A DNA stretch of 64,000 bases from Brenneria nigrifluens DSM 30175 = ATCC 13028 (GCF_005484965.1 NZ_CP034036.1:806001-870000); one strand, 5' to 3'. Shown: positions 44,125 through 53,148, counted from the stretch's first letter. Notes: a model not told the origin generated them from the sequence alone. Program-made: numbers and translations.

Positions 44125-45798
44125 ATGCGTTTATCTGACTGGAAAATCGGCACCCGTTTGGTGGCCTGGTTTATCTTTCTCGTCGCCATGATTTGCCTTA
44201 TTAGTCTGGTCTCGCTGTCGCGGTTATCTTATTTTCACGATGATGCCCGCGGAATAGTTGAAGATGTCTATCCGCAGACGGTGGATGCCAACCGGTTGAT
44301 CGATGATGTGAATGCCGCGGTATTGGCGTTTCAGAAACTGCTACTGGTGCAAAGCGAGGATAAAGTCAAACAGGTACGTGATGAAATCACCAACGTATCG
44401 GGTAATATCAGCAAGTTAATGGAGAAAATAACGGCCGGCGCGAACGATGCGGAATCGCAGAAAATTATGCGCGATATTCACCAATATCGGACGGAATTTC
44501 TGAATTCGGGGCAAAAAATCATCAGCCTGACTTTGGCGGGAGAGCAGGATGCGGCCGTCGCCGAGTTTAATGCCAACACGGATATTATCCAGAGCAAATA
44601 TCGAAGCGCCATCACCCGGCTGATTGATTATCAGGATAACGCCATGGATGTCACGATTAATGAGATGTCTCACTCCTATAATGTCAGCCGCTGGATTCTG
44701 CTGGGTATTCTGTTCGGCTGTATTGTGGTCGGCAGCATGATTGCCGTGGCGATGACGCGCAGCATCACGTCGCCGATTAATCAGGCATTGCAGGTGGCTA
44801 ACCGCGTGGCGCAGGGAGACCTGATGTCAACGATTGAGTCGCGGGGCAAAGATGAAACCAGCCAACTGCTACAGGCGCTGGAGCATATGAATGTCAGTCT
44901 GCGGCAGATCGTCGGTCAGGTGCGTGAAGGGGCGGAATCCATCACCACCGCCTCTTCCCAGATTGCCGCCGGCAACCAGGATCTGTCTGCGCGCACGGAA
45001 GAGCAGGCCAGCTCGCTGGAACAAACCGCGTCCTCCATGGAAGAGTTGACGTCGACCATTAAAAATACCGCCGACAACACCCGGCAGGCCACGGAGATTG
45101 CCAATAAAGCCTCTGATTCGGCGAAGCGCAGCAGCGAAGTGATGGTTTCCGTTACGCAAAAAATGCGCGGGATTCGTGATTCTTCCCAGCGGATGGCGGA
45201 AATTATCAGCGTCATCGACGGCATTGCCTTTCAGACCAATATTCTGGCATTGAATGCCGCCGTGGAAGCCGCCCGGGCCGGTGAACAAGGGCGCGGTTTC
45301 GCCGTGGTGGCGGGTGAAGTCCGTTCTCTGGCGCAGCGTAGCGCCGCGGCGGCAAAGGAAATTAAAGAACTGATTGATGACTCCGTCGGAAAAATCCATG
45401 AAGGAATGCAGTTGGTGGATAACGCCGAAGAAAATATCAGCGGCCTGACGACCAACGTTCAGGACGTAAACGATATCATCAGCGAAATCGCTCAGGCCAG
45501 CCATGAGCAAAGCGACGGCATCAACCAGATTAATATTGCGGTAGGACAGATCGATAGCACCACCCAGCAGAACGCGGCCCTGGTCGAAGAGTCGGCCTCG
45601 GCGGCCCTTTCGCTACAGTCCCAGGCGTCCATACTGGCGGAGTCGGTGCGTACGTTTAAGCTGGATGATGCGGGTGCATTTACGCGGGTCGCTGAGCCTG
45701 CCAACTTTTCGCAAACCACTACGTTGCCAGCGGCCGGCAAGTTAGCGCCGGCAGCGAACAAAACGGCGGATAGTTCACAGGACTGGACCTCGTTCTAA
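44125..45798 (+). CDS. methyl-accepting chemotaxis protein with tethering pentapeptide
   Basis: A 557-residue inner-membrane chemoreceptor. TM1 covers about residues 10-32, a periplasmic four-helix (4HB_MCP) sensor follows, and TM2 is WILLGILFGCIVVGSMIAVA. HAMP is next, then the signalling tip IAFQTNILALNAAVEAARAG. The C-terminus DWTSF resembles the CheR/CheB-binding pentapeptide NWETF, unlike the receptor at 13326-14945. TAAGGGGAGAG precedes the ATG. Ligand unknown. Confidence 0.94.
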   Translation: MRLSDWKIGTRLVAWFIFLVAMICLISLVSLSRLSYFHDDARGIVEDVYPQTVDANRLIDDVNAAVLAFQKLLLVQSEDKVKQVRDEITNVSGNISKLMEKITAGANDAESQKIMRDIHQYRTEFLNSGQKIISLTLAGEQDAAVAEFNANTDIIQSKYRSAITRLIDYQDNAMDVTINEMSHSYNVSRWILLGILFGCIVVGSMIAVAMTRSITSPINQALQVANRVAQGDLMSTIESRGKDETSQLLQALEHMNVSLRQIVGQVREGAESITTASSQIAAGNQDLSARTEEQASSLEQTASSMEELTSTIKNTADNTRQATEIANKASDSAKRSSEVMVSVTQKMRGIRDSSQRMAEIISVIDGIAFQTNILALNAAVEAARAGEQGRGFAVVAGEVRSLAQRSAAAAKEIKELIDDSVGKIHEGMQLVDNAEENISGLTTNVQDVNDIISEIAQASHEQSDGINQINIAVGQIDSTTQQNAALVEESASAALSLQSQASILAESVRTFKLDDAGAFTRVAEPANFSQTTTLPAAGKLAPAANKTADSSQDWTSF

Positions 45799-45904
45799 TC
45801 CTGATCGAAGCCATTCTCCGCATGAGGATGGCTTCACTATTTTTCGGCCAAATCACGCTATTAAAAACGGACAAAGTTTCACTGCAAAGGCGATACTTTG
45901 CCTT

Positions 45905-46175
45905 AGTGTTATCTGCCTGTACGGCAGTGAACAATTTTACTCCACTGGCTCTGGTTCGTCATCATTTCTAAGCTGCCTGTACGGCAGTGAACGACTCAAT
46001 CCTGGGCCGCAGAATTCTCCGATTTTTCTAAGCTGCCGTACAGGCAGCTCAGAAAGGTCACAGATGAAATTGATTGCTTTAATGCGTGTTCACTGCCGTA
46101 CAGGCAGCTCAGAAAGATATAGAAGATGATCAACCAACCCGCCTTGGGTTCACTGCCGCACAGGCAGCCCAAAAA
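45905..46175. CRISPR. orphan type I-F CRISPR remnant in two opposed halves
   Basis: Five repeat units alternate with four spacers of exactly 32 bases. Repeats are 45905-45932 (degenerate), 45965-45992, 46025-46055 (chimeric, 31 bases), 46088-46115 and 46148-46175 (degenerate). The 28-base units open GTTCACTGCCGTACAGG and close with TTAGAAA (left) or TCAGAAA (right), the type I-F repeat of Pectobacterium/Yersinia. The two left units lie on the minus strand, the two right ones on the plus strand. Degenerate units at both outer ends mark the leader-distal ends of two arrays. Spacers are 45933-45964, 45993-46024, 46056-46087 and 46116-46147. No leader and no cas gene is present. Confidence 0.95.
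46025..46055. repeat. chimeric CRISPR repeat at the inversion junction
   Basis: The unit opens TTTCTAAGCTGCC, the end of a minus-oriented repeat, and closes GGCAGCTCAGAAA, the end of a plus-oriented repeat, around GTACA. It is a near-perfect 13-bp inverted repeat. It carries the T variant (TAAG) of the left array and the C variant (TCAG) of the right array, so each half comes from a different array. Confidence 0.9.
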
Positions 46176-46331
46176 AGTCAGCAGCGTTGCCGGGTTTCTC
46201 TGGCGATAGCGGTTTCCTTGCGCGAAACAACGCGCGAGATTACTGCCCCGCCGGGAGCGGTTTTTTTGTCTATTGCTTTCTATCGGGAGTAAAGTTGCAC
46301 TATTAGCATTAATTTTCGTCAGGAGGGCAGG

Positions 46332-46763
46332 ATGTATCGGTCAGTTTTATTACCGGTGGATGTCAGTGAGCCGGAGTTAACGGAAAAATCGTTGCAGCAG
46401 GCCAGGTTCCTGGTGGAAAAAACGTCGGCCAGCCTGCGGCTGCTGTATGTGATATCCACGGTGCCGGACTATATTCTGAACCGGTTTAATCCGCAAACGC
46501 ATCAGTTTGAAGACACGCTGGCAACGGATATCAAGCAACAGCTGAAAGCTATCGCCGATAAGCTGGCGCAGCCGGAGGAGCGGCTTTCAATCAGCGTTCG
46601 TATGGGATCGATTTATGATGAAATTCTGAAAGAGGCCGAGGAGGTCAGCGCCGACCTGATTGTCATTGGTTCGCGGCGACCGAGTGTGACCACTTATCTG
46701 CTGGGTTCCAACGCTTCCGCTATTGCGCGCTACGCTAAAACCTCCGTGCTGGTGGTGCGCTAG
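46332..46763 (+). CDS. universal stress protein, UspF/UspG-like
   Basis: A 143-residue UspA-superfamily protein. It opens YRSVLLPVDVSEPELTEKSL, the beta-1/phosphate region, and closes with the ATP-binding signature VIGSRRPSVTTYLLGSNAS followed by YAKTSVLVVR. This GSxRP...GSNA form resembles UspF/UspG, which bind nucleotides in stress and adhesion. TCAGGAGGGCAGG precedes the ATG. It stands alone between the CRISPR remnant and tyrB. Confidence 0.9.
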   Translation: MYRSVLLPVDVSEPELTEKSLQQARFLVEKTSASLRLLYVISTVPDYILNRFNPQTHQFEDTLATDIKQQLKAIADKLAQPEERLSISVRMGSIYDEILKEAEEVSADLIVIGSRRPSVTTYLLGSNASAIARYAKTSVLVVR

Positions 46764-46798
46764 TCAGCTATCTCCGTTCTGTTATCGGGCGGGGATAA

Positions 46799-46818
46799 GA
46801 GCCACCGGACGGTGGCTC
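46799..46818. terminator. hairpin between usp and tyrB
   Basis: GAGCCACC (46799-46806) and GGTGGCTC (46811-46818) form an 8-bp stem in the gap between the convergent stress-protein and tyrB genes. No U-tract; function as a terminator is tentative. Confidence 0.5.
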
Positions 46819-46827
46819 CCCGGTCGC

Positions 46828-48021
46828 TTATTGAATGGCGGCGAAAGCCGCGGCGACGCGCTGAACGTTGCCGTGGTTCAGACCCGCGATGCACATACGG
46901 CCGCTGGCGATCAGATAGACGCCGAATTCTTCGCGCAGGCGATCGACCTGTGCCGGGCTGAAGCCGGTATAGCTGAACATGCCGCGCTGGGTCAGCAGAT
47001 AGTCAAAATTACGCTGCGGCAACGCCTCTTTCAGCGCCGCGACCAGCGTCTGGCGCATTGCCAGAATACGCGTGCGCATCTCTTCCACTTCGGCCTGCCA
47101 ACCGGCATTCAGCGCCGTGTCGTTCAATACCAAGGATACCACCTGGGCGCCAAAATTCGGCGGTGACGAATAGTTGCGGCGTACGGTGGCTTTTAGCTGG
47201 CCCAGCACACGCAGCGCGGTTTCCTCATTTTCGCACACCACCGAAAGGCCGCCGACGCGCTCGCCGTATAGTGAGAATATTTTCGAGAACGAGTTGGCGA
47301 TCAGCGCCGGAATACCCGCGCCGGCAACGGCGCGAATCGCATAGGCGTCTTGCGCGATGCCGGCGCCGAAGCCCTGATAGGCGATGTCCATAAACGGGAT
47401 CAGTTCGCGGCTTATCAACACCTCGATAACGCGATCCCATTGCTCGTTGGTCAGGTCGGAACCGGTCGGGTTATGGCAGCACGGATGCAGCAGCACGATG
47501 CTGTGTGCCGGCAGCTGTTGCAGGGCGGCGAGCATCGCGTCGAATTTTACCCCCAGCCTGTCGGCGTCAAAGTAAGGGTAGGTATGCACCTTAAAACCCG
47601 CTCCGGCGAAAATGGCGATGTGGTTTTCCCAGGTCGGATCGCTGACCCACACTTCCGAGTGCGGAAAGTAGCGTTTCAGAAAGTCGGCGCCGACTTTCAG
47701 CGCGCCCGAACCGCCGAGGGTCTGAATGGTGGCAATGCGCTTGGCGGTCAGCGCCGGATGATTTTTGTCAAACAGCAGGTGCTGAATGGCGGTACGGTAA
47801 GACTGCAACCCTTCCATCGGCAAGTAGGAGTTTGCCTGCTTGGGTAATTGTTGCAGTTCATCTTGCGCGGCGCTGACGGAACGAAGCTGCGGAATAATGT
47901 TCTGTTCGTTGTAGTAAAGCCCGATACTCAAATTCACCTTGTCCGCGCGCGGATCCTGTTTGAATTTTTCCATCAGCGACAGGATGGGATCGCCGGCGTA
48001 GGCATCAACGTTTTGAAACAC
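46828..48021 (-). CDS. tyrB: aromatic-amino-acid aminotransferase
   Basis: A 397-residue PLP enzyme that makes tyrosine, phenylalanine and also leucine from their keto acids. The Schiff-base lysine is in NSFSKIFSLYGERVGG; SIVLLHPCCHNPTG and RGMFSYTG are family marks. The start is GTG at 48021 with AGGAG upstream; it reproduces the start and length of E. coli TyrB (397), whereas an ATG 33 bases earlier adds a foreign end. Nearby pheC and an Lrp-type gene belong to the same metabolic theme. Confidence 0.96.
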   Translation of the reverse strand: MFQNVDAYAGDPILSLMEKFKQDPRADKVNLSIGLYYNEQNIIPQLRSVSAAQDELQQLPKQANSYLPMEGLQSYRTAIQHLLFDKNHPALTAKRIATIQTLGGSGALKVGADFLKRYFPHSEVWVSDPTWENHIAIFAGAGFKVHTYPYFDADRLGVKFDAMLAALQQLPAHSIVLLHPCCHNPTGSDLTNEQWDRVIEVLISRELIPFMDIAYQGFGAGIAQDAYAIRAVAGAGIPALIANSFSKIFSLYGERVGGLSVVCENEETALRVLGQLKATVRRNYSSPPNFGAQVVSLVLNDTALNAGWQAEVEEMRTRILAMRQTLVAALKEALPQRNFDYLLTQRGMFSYTGFSPAQVDRLREEFGVYLIASGRMCIAGLNHGNVQRVAAAFAAIQ

Positions 48022-48102
48022 GGTGTAACTCTCCTGGAAATAATTTATGGGCATCGGGTAACGCGGCTGTCTGAGGTCATCGTCTTTGCATGAATCAGGC
48101 AG

Positions 48103-48717
48103 TCAGACCGCGTAGCGGCCGGGGCGGTGGTTCATCGCAATAATCAGGTTCAGAATGGTCGCGCCCAGTATTGAGGCAATCAGCATAGGTATGCTTACCA
48201 CGAACAGGGAAGCCAGTACAATCACAACGTCGACACCCATTTGCAATTTACCTGCCCGTATCCCGTATTTATCCTGTAAATAGAGGGCCAGTATATTCAC
48301 GCCGCCCAGACTGGTTTTATGCCGGAACAGAACAATAAACCCCAGCCCCATAATGATGTTGCCAAATACTGCGGCATAAAACGGATTGAGATGATCAAAA
48401 TGGACAAACAGCGGATGGAGACTGGAAAACGCGGAAACCAGCGCCACGGCACAGAAGGTTTTTACGGTGAATTTCCACCCCATACGGCGAATGGACAGAT
48501 AATAAAAAGGCAGATTTATCAAGAAGAACGCCACGCCAAAGGAGACCTGCGTCAGGTAATGCAACAGAAAGGCCAGGCCCGCCGTGCCGCCCGTCAACGC
48601 GCCGGCCTGGCGTAGCAAAATAACGCCAAAAGAAACCATCAGCGTACCAATGATTATCGCCAGAACATCTTCCAGCAGCGTATGTGATAATTTTTCGGTA
48701 GCGATCACGTTATCCAT
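48103..48717 (-). CDS. YitT-family membrane protein
   Basis: A 204-residue inner-membrane protein with about five helices, of the YitT/DUF161 family (SFGVILLRQAGALTGGTAGL, FRHKTSLGGVNILALYLQDK). It lacks the C-terminal DUF2179 domain common in Gram-positive members. Function is unknown; some relatives are proposed as transporters. Start at 48717 was preferred for its GAAGAG; 48729 (ATG) and 48780 (GTG) are alternatives. It lies downstream of an Lrp-family gene on the same strand, which may control it. Confidence 0.82.
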   Translation of the reverse strand: MDNVIATEKLSHTLLEDVLAIIIGTLMVSFGVILLRQAGALTGGTAGLAFLLHYLTQVSFGVAFFLINLPFYYLSIRRMGWKFTVKTFCAVALVSAFSSLHPLFVHFDHLNPFYAAVFGNIIMGLGFIVLFRHKTSLGGVNILALYLQDKYGIRAGKLQMGVDVVIVLASLFVVSIPMLIASILGATILNLIIAMNHRPGRYAV

Positions 48718-48973
48718 AGAACTCTTCATCTTCAACGTACCGTCAATAAACACCTGTCTATTAACTAGCAAAAATCGCACCAGATAAAGGGAAAACGGTG
48801 CGGGATTGGGCAGGGTAAAGCAGCAATAAGGGCAACTTATTGAATTGCAAGTATGATGTTTTGCACAAGTAACGCATTAATCATCTTTTTTACGAATGAA
48901 TTATGCGAATTTAACGTTTAGCATGCAATATTTAATTATCTCCTTGCGCCAACCAGAAGCGCGTTGCCCCATA

Positions 48974-49453
48974 TCAGGGCAACAGCGGCATGTCAGGCGC
49001 CATCAAGCCATTTTCTTTGAGTCGGTTGAGCACCACGGACGTTTTCAGGTGCGCCACGCTTTTATTCTGTGACAGGATCTGGCTAATCAACGTACTGAGT
49101 CCTGGCAGGTCGGCAACCGCTACTTTTAGCAGATAATCCGCATCACCGGTCGTTTTATAGGCGTCGATAATGGCGTCGACTTCCCCCAGCATCTGGTGGA
49201 ATTTTTCGACGTATTCCGCGGTGTGGTTAATCAGTCTGACTTCGATCAACCCCAGACACTCCAGCCCTACGGCGTTGGGCGATAGGCGGGCATGGTAGCC
49301 GAGAATCAGCTGTGCTTGTTCCAGTGCAATACGACGTCGGGAGCATTGTGAAGCTGAAAGCCCGACCAGATCGCTTAACTCCTGATTGGTCAGACGACCA
49401 TTGGCCTGCAATAGCGTCAGTATTTTCAGATCAAAGTCATCAATGTTGTACAT
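48974..49453 (-). CDS. Lrp/AsnC-family regulator
   Basis: A 159-residue regulator. The N-terminal helix-turn-helix (LTNQELSDLVGLSASQCSRR) covers about residues 15-60 and the C-terminal RAM/AsnC ligand domain carries VDAIIDAYKTTGDADYLLKV. Such proteins sense amino acids. It is divergent from the PheC-type gene (49639) and upstream of the YitT gene. Control of either is likely but not shown. Confidence 0.9.
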   Translation of the reverse strand: MYNIDDFDLKILTLLQANGRLTNQELSDLVGLSASQCSRRRIALEQAQLILGYHARLSPNAVGLECLGLIEVRLINHTAEYVEKFHQMLGEVDAIIDAYKTTGDADYLLKVAVADLPGLSTLISQILSQNKSVAHLKTSVVLNRLKENGLMAPDMPLLP

Positions 49454-49638
49454 GGTTCTCTCTACGCGGCGCGGGAAAATAATCTCCCAGACTACCAGTT
49501 TTTTACCCCGCGTTGTCTATGGGTTTTTTATCGCCGGCGTCCCGGTAGCGGTGGAAATCCGCCGCGCTGTCGGCGCATCTTATTTGTGTATACTGCTGCT
49601 TTTGCCAACCGTCTATTTTTACTTATGGGGAAAACGTA

Positions 49639-50403
49639 ATGATCAAATGGTGTCCGCTGGCTTTGCTGTTAATCGCTGAAGGCGTAAGCGCGCAGTCTCA
49701 TCTGGATAAGGTTCAGCAACAGGGCGTGCTGAGCGTGTGCACCACAGGAGACTACAAGCCCTATACCTATCGACACGCCGACGGGCGCTACGAGGGAATT
49801 GATATCTCGATGGCCGAGTCGCTGGCGCAAAGCCTGGGCGTGAAGGTTAACTGGGTGAACACCACCTGGAAAACGCTGATGCCTGATTTCCAGTCTGGAA
49901 AATGCGATATTGCCATGGGCGGGATTTCCGTCACGCTGGAACGGCAGAAAAAAGTGTTCTTTACCAACACGTTGGATGTGGATGGCAAAATCCCGCTGGC
50001 GCGTTGTGAAAATAAAGACAAATACCAGACGATTGAGCAGCTTAATCAGCCGTCGGTACGCCTGATTGAACCGGCGGGCGGCACCAATGAAGCCTTCGCG
50101 CATAAATATCTGCCTCAGGCGACGCTGATATTGCATGACAACGTGACCATCTTCCAGCAACTGGTGGATAAGAAAGCGGATGTGATGGTGACGGAAGCGT
50201 CGGAAGCGTTGTTTCAGCAGAAACATTACCCGAAACTGTGCGCGATTAACCCGGATAAACCGTTACAGTATGGGGAAAAGGCCTATATGCTGCCGCGGGA
50301 GGATATCAGTTGGAAATTGTATGTCGATCAGTGGCTGCACCTGACGAAAGCCACCGGGCAGTATCAGAAAATCGTTGGTCAATGGCTGGCTGTCGGGCAG
50401 TGA
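49639..50403 (+). CDS. pheC: periplasmic cyclohexadienyl dehydratase PheC
   Basis: A 254-residue exported protein of the solute-binding fold that acts as an enzyme, converting arogenate or prephenate to phenylalanine or phenylpyruvate. A short signal peptide ends GVSAQS. The sequence follows Pseudomonas PheC nearly throughout: GVLSVCTTGDYKPYTYRHAD, IAMGGISVTLERQKKVFFTN, PAGGTNEAFAHKYLPQA, DNVTIFQQLVDKKADVMVTE. A plain amino-acid binding protein is the alternative, but no ABC permease is nearby. It lies beside tyrB and an Lrp-type regulator. Confidence 0.86.
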   Translation: MIKWCPLALLLIAEGVSAQSHLDKVQQQGVLSVCTTGDYKPYTYRHADGRYEGIDISMAESLAQSLGVKVNWVNTTWKTLMPDFQSGKCDIAMGGISVTLERQKKVFFTNTLDVDGKIPLARCENKDKYQTIEQLNQPSVRLIEPAGGTNEAFAHKYLPQATLILHDNVTIFQQLVDKKADVMVTEASEALFQQKHYPKLCAINPDKPLQYGEKAYMLPREDISWKLYVDQWLHLTKATGQYQKIVGQWLAVGQ

Positions 50404-50466
50404 TAGCAAGAAGATCCCCGCCTGTGCGGGGATGACCGTAAAAGTGAAGGGGTTGTCTTCGAATTT

Positions 50467-50489
50467 AAGCGCCTTGATGGCGCTTTTTT
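50467..50489. terminator. terminator between pheC and alr
   Basis: AAGCGCC, loop TTGAT, GGCGCTT and a T-run follow pheC. A further hairpin ATCCCCGC/GCGGGGAT lies at 50411-50430. The terminator serves both convergent genes. Confidence 0.85.
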
Positions 50490-50522
50490 ACTTATAACGT
50501 CACACCGTTATTTGCGGTTATT

Positions 50523-51602
50523 CTAATTATCAATGTATTCCAGCTGGGTACGTTGCGTTAACCGGGTAATCAGCTCGTAGGCACTGACGCCGGTATGGGC
50601 GGCGATTTTCTCCACGAGCAATTTTTCGCCCCATAGAATCACTTCATCGCCAACCTTGTCTTGGGCATCCGGCCCCAGATCCACGGTAATCATATCCATG
50701 GAAACCCGTCCGGCCAGCGGTACTTCGCGTCCATTTATCCGCACCGGCGTGCCGGCCGGCGCGCTGCGCGGGTAGCCGTCGCCGTAGCCGATAGCCACCA
50801 CTCCCAGCCGGGTATCGCGCTTACTGGTCCAGATGCCGCCGTAGCCAACGGGTTCTCCCGCTTTGTGATCGCGCACGGCAATCAGCTGCGAGGTCAGGGT
50901 CATGGCGGGCTGGAAGCCAAAATGGGCGGCGTCTGCGGTTTCCAGCGGCGAGACGCCGTACAGGATGATGCCCGGCCGCACCTGATCGCGATGCGACTGC
51001 GGCCACAGTAGAATGCCGCCGGAGGCGGCGATGGATCGTGCGCCGGGTTTATCGGCGACAAAAGCGTCAAAGCAGTCGAGTTGGCGTACGGTGGTATCCA
51101 CCTGCGGCTCATCGGCGCGGCAAAAATGGCTCATAATGTTCACCGGTTGCACCACATTGCGGCATTGCGCCAGCCGCCGGTAGAAGGCTTCGGCGTGTTC
51201 CGGCAGTACGCCAAGGCGATGCATTCCGGTATCGAGCTTCATCCACGCGCGAACGGGCTGCGGCAGCGTCGCCTGTTCCAGCGCGGCGAGTTGTTCCGGG
51301 CTGTGAACCGCGGTTTCCAGTTGATGCTCCGCCGCCAGGGGGAGTTCGTCGGCGGAGAAAAAACCCTCCAGCAGCAGGATGGGTTTGTCGATGCCCGCCG
51401 CGCGCAGCGCCAGCGCTTCTGAAAGCCGGGCGACGCCGTAACAATCAGCCTCGCAAAAGGCGCGGGCAGCTTCAATGATGCCGTGGCCGTAGGCATTGGC
51501 TTTTACTACCGCAACCAGGCGGCTTTGCGGGGCCAGTTGGCGGATCCGTTGCAGATTGTGACGCAACGCGCGGCGATTAATGACGGCGGTTGCCGTTTTC
51601 AT
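50523..51602 (-). CDS. alr: alanine racemase
   Basis: A 359-residue PLP enzyme that makes D-alanine for peptidoglycan. The PLP lysine is in VAVVKANAYGHGIIEAAR; the second catalytic base is the tyrosine of GYGDGYPRSAP. Length equals E. coli Alr (359). It follows dnaB after 34 bases on the same strand, as in E. coli. Confidence 0.97.
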   Translation of the reverse strand: MKTATAVINRRALRHNLQRIRQLAPQSRLVAVVKANAYGHGIIEAARAFCEADCYGVARLSEALALRAAGIDKPILLLEGFFSADELPLAAEHQLETAVHSPEQLAALEQATLPQPVRAWMKLDTGMHRLGVLPEHAEAFYRRLAQCRNVVQPVNIMSHFCRADEPQVDTTVRQLDCFDAFVADKPGARSIAASGGILLWPQSHRDQVRPGIILYGVSPLETADAAHFGFQPAMTLTSQLIAVRDHKAGEPVGYGGIWTSKRDTRLGVVAIGYGDGYPRSAPAGTPVRINGREVPLAGRVSMDMITVDLGPDAQDKVGDEVILWGEKLLVEKIAAHTGVSAYELITRLTQRTQLEYIDN

Positions 51603-51636
51603 TTTTTAGTCCTTAACGCACTATGCTCGCAGTGCG

Positions 51637-53043
51637 TTATTCGTCATCGTATTGTGGGCCGGCGTAATTATCAAAGCGCGACCACTGCCCGTTAAAGGTC
51701 AAACGAACGGAACCGATCGGGCCGTTACGCTGTTTCCCTAAAATAATTTCGGCGATACCTTTCATGTCGCTGTTTTCATGATAAACCTCATCACGATAGA
51801 TAAACATAATCAGGTCGGCGTCCTGCTCGATGGAGCCGGATTCACGCAGGTCGGAGTTAACCGGCCGTTTATCCGCCCGCTGCTCCAGACTACGGTTAAG
51901 CTGGGACAGCGCGACGACAGGGACTTGCAATTCTTTTGCCAATGCTTTGAGCGAACGGGAAATTTCGGCGATTTCCAGCGTACGGTTATCGGATAGGGAC
52001 GGAACGCGCATCAATTGCAGGTAGTCGATCATAATCAGGCTCAGGCCGTCGTGTTCGCGAAATACCCGGCGGGCGCGGGAGCGAACTTCGGTTGGCGTCA
52101 GGCCGGAGGAGTCATCGATGTACATATTGCGTTTTTCCAGCAGGATCCCCATGGTGCTGGAAATGCGCGCCCAATCCTCATCGTCCAGCTGGCCGGTGCG
52201 GATACGGGTCTGATCCACGCGCGACAGCGACGCCAGCATACGCATCATGATCTGATTGCCGGGCATTTCCAGACTGAAGATCAGCACCGGTTTATCCTGG
52301 GTCATCGCCGCGTGTTCGCACAGGTTCATCGCAAAGGTGGTTTTACCCATCGACGGGCGCGCCGCCACGATAATCAGGTCGGATTTTTGCAGGCCGGCGG
52401 TCTTTTTATTGAGATCCTGATAGCCGGTATCCACGCCGGTAACGCCGTCGTGCGGCTTCTGATAAAGCTGTTCGATGCGGGCGACGGTATCTTCCAGGAT
52501 GCGGTCGATGCTTTTCGGGCCTTCATCTTTGCTGGCGCGGTTTTCGGCAATCTGAAAGACGCGGGATTCCGCCAGATCGAGCAGATCTTCACTGCTGCGC
52601 CCCTGCGGATCGTACCCGGCGTCGGCAATTTCATTGGCGACGGAAATCATCTCGCGCACCACGGCGCGTTCGCGCACGATATCGGCATAGGCGCCGATAT
52701 TGGCCGCGCTGGGGGTGTTTTTCGCCAGCTCGGCCAGATAGGCAAAACCGCCCGCCGATTCCAGCGCACCCTGTTGTTCAAGCGATTCGGACAGGGTGAT
52801 CAGGTCTATCGGCCGACTCATTTCCAGCAGGCGCTGCATTTCAGTGAAAATCAGACGGTGGGCGCGATTATAGAAATCGTTGGCGACAACGCGTTCGGCG
52901 ACGTTATCCCAGCGCTCATTATCGAGCATCAGGCCACCCAATACCGATTGTTCCGCTTCCAGCGAATGCGGCGGAAGCTTCAGACCTTCCATCTGGCGGT
53001 CTCGGGGTTCATTCGATTTATTGGTCGGTCTTTTTTCTGCCAT
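51637..53043 (-). CDS. dnaB: replicative DNA helicase
   Basis: A 468-residue hexameric helicase that drives the replication fork. The N-terminal primase-interacting domain (PHSLEAEQSVLGGLMLDNER) is followed by a linker and the RecA-like motor. Walker A is ARPSMGKTTFAMNL, Walker B is LIMIDYLQLM and the arginine finger region carries QLNRSLEQRADKRPVNSDLR. The end FDNYAGPQYDDE is like E. coli DnaB. No intein or insertion is present. Confidence 0.98.
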   Translation of the reverse strand: MAEKRPTNKSNEPRDRQMEGLKLPPHSLEAEQSVLGGLMLDNERWDNVAERVVANDFYNRAHRLIFTEMQRLLEMSRPIDLITLSESLEQQGALESAGGFAYLAELAKNTPSAANIGAYADIVRERAVVREMISVANEIADAGYDPQGRSSEDLLDLAESRVFQIAENRASKDEGPKSIDRILEDTVARIEQLYQKPHDGVTGVDTGYQDLNKKTAGLQKSDLIIVAARPSMGKTTFAMNLCEHAAMTQDKPVLIFSLEMPGNQIMMRMLASLSRVDQTRIRTGQLDDEDWARISSTMGILLEKRNMYIDDSSGLTPTEVRSRARRVFREHDGLSLIMIDYLQLMRVPSLSDNRTLEIAEISRSLKALAKELQVPVVALSQLNRSLEQRADKRPVNSDLRESGSIEQDADLIMFIYRDEVYHENSDMKGIAEIILGKQRNGPIGSVRLTFNGQWSRFDNYAGPQYDDE

Positions 53044-53148
53044 GAAACGAGTTCTTTTACCAGTTGATTTGCCATTGATTAAGAGGGCATTGTATATCTG
53101 AAAGCGACGAATAACACACTTCTAATACACACAAAGAGAGGAAGCGAC

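Noticed and set aside
45719..45934. 71-codon minus-strand frame at the left CRISPR end
   Set aside because: It starts inside a CRISPR repeat and runs into the chemoreceptor gene; a translation artefact of the repeat.
46086..46292. 68-codon frame (FTAVQAAQK twice) at the right CRISPR end
   Set aside because: The repeated peptide is the translated CRISPR repeat; not a gene.
50411..50430. Small hairpin ATCCCCGC/GCGGGGAT taken for a CRISPR repeat
   Set aside because: Single occurrence without spacers; it resembles a type I-E repeat core but is only a terminator-side hairpin.
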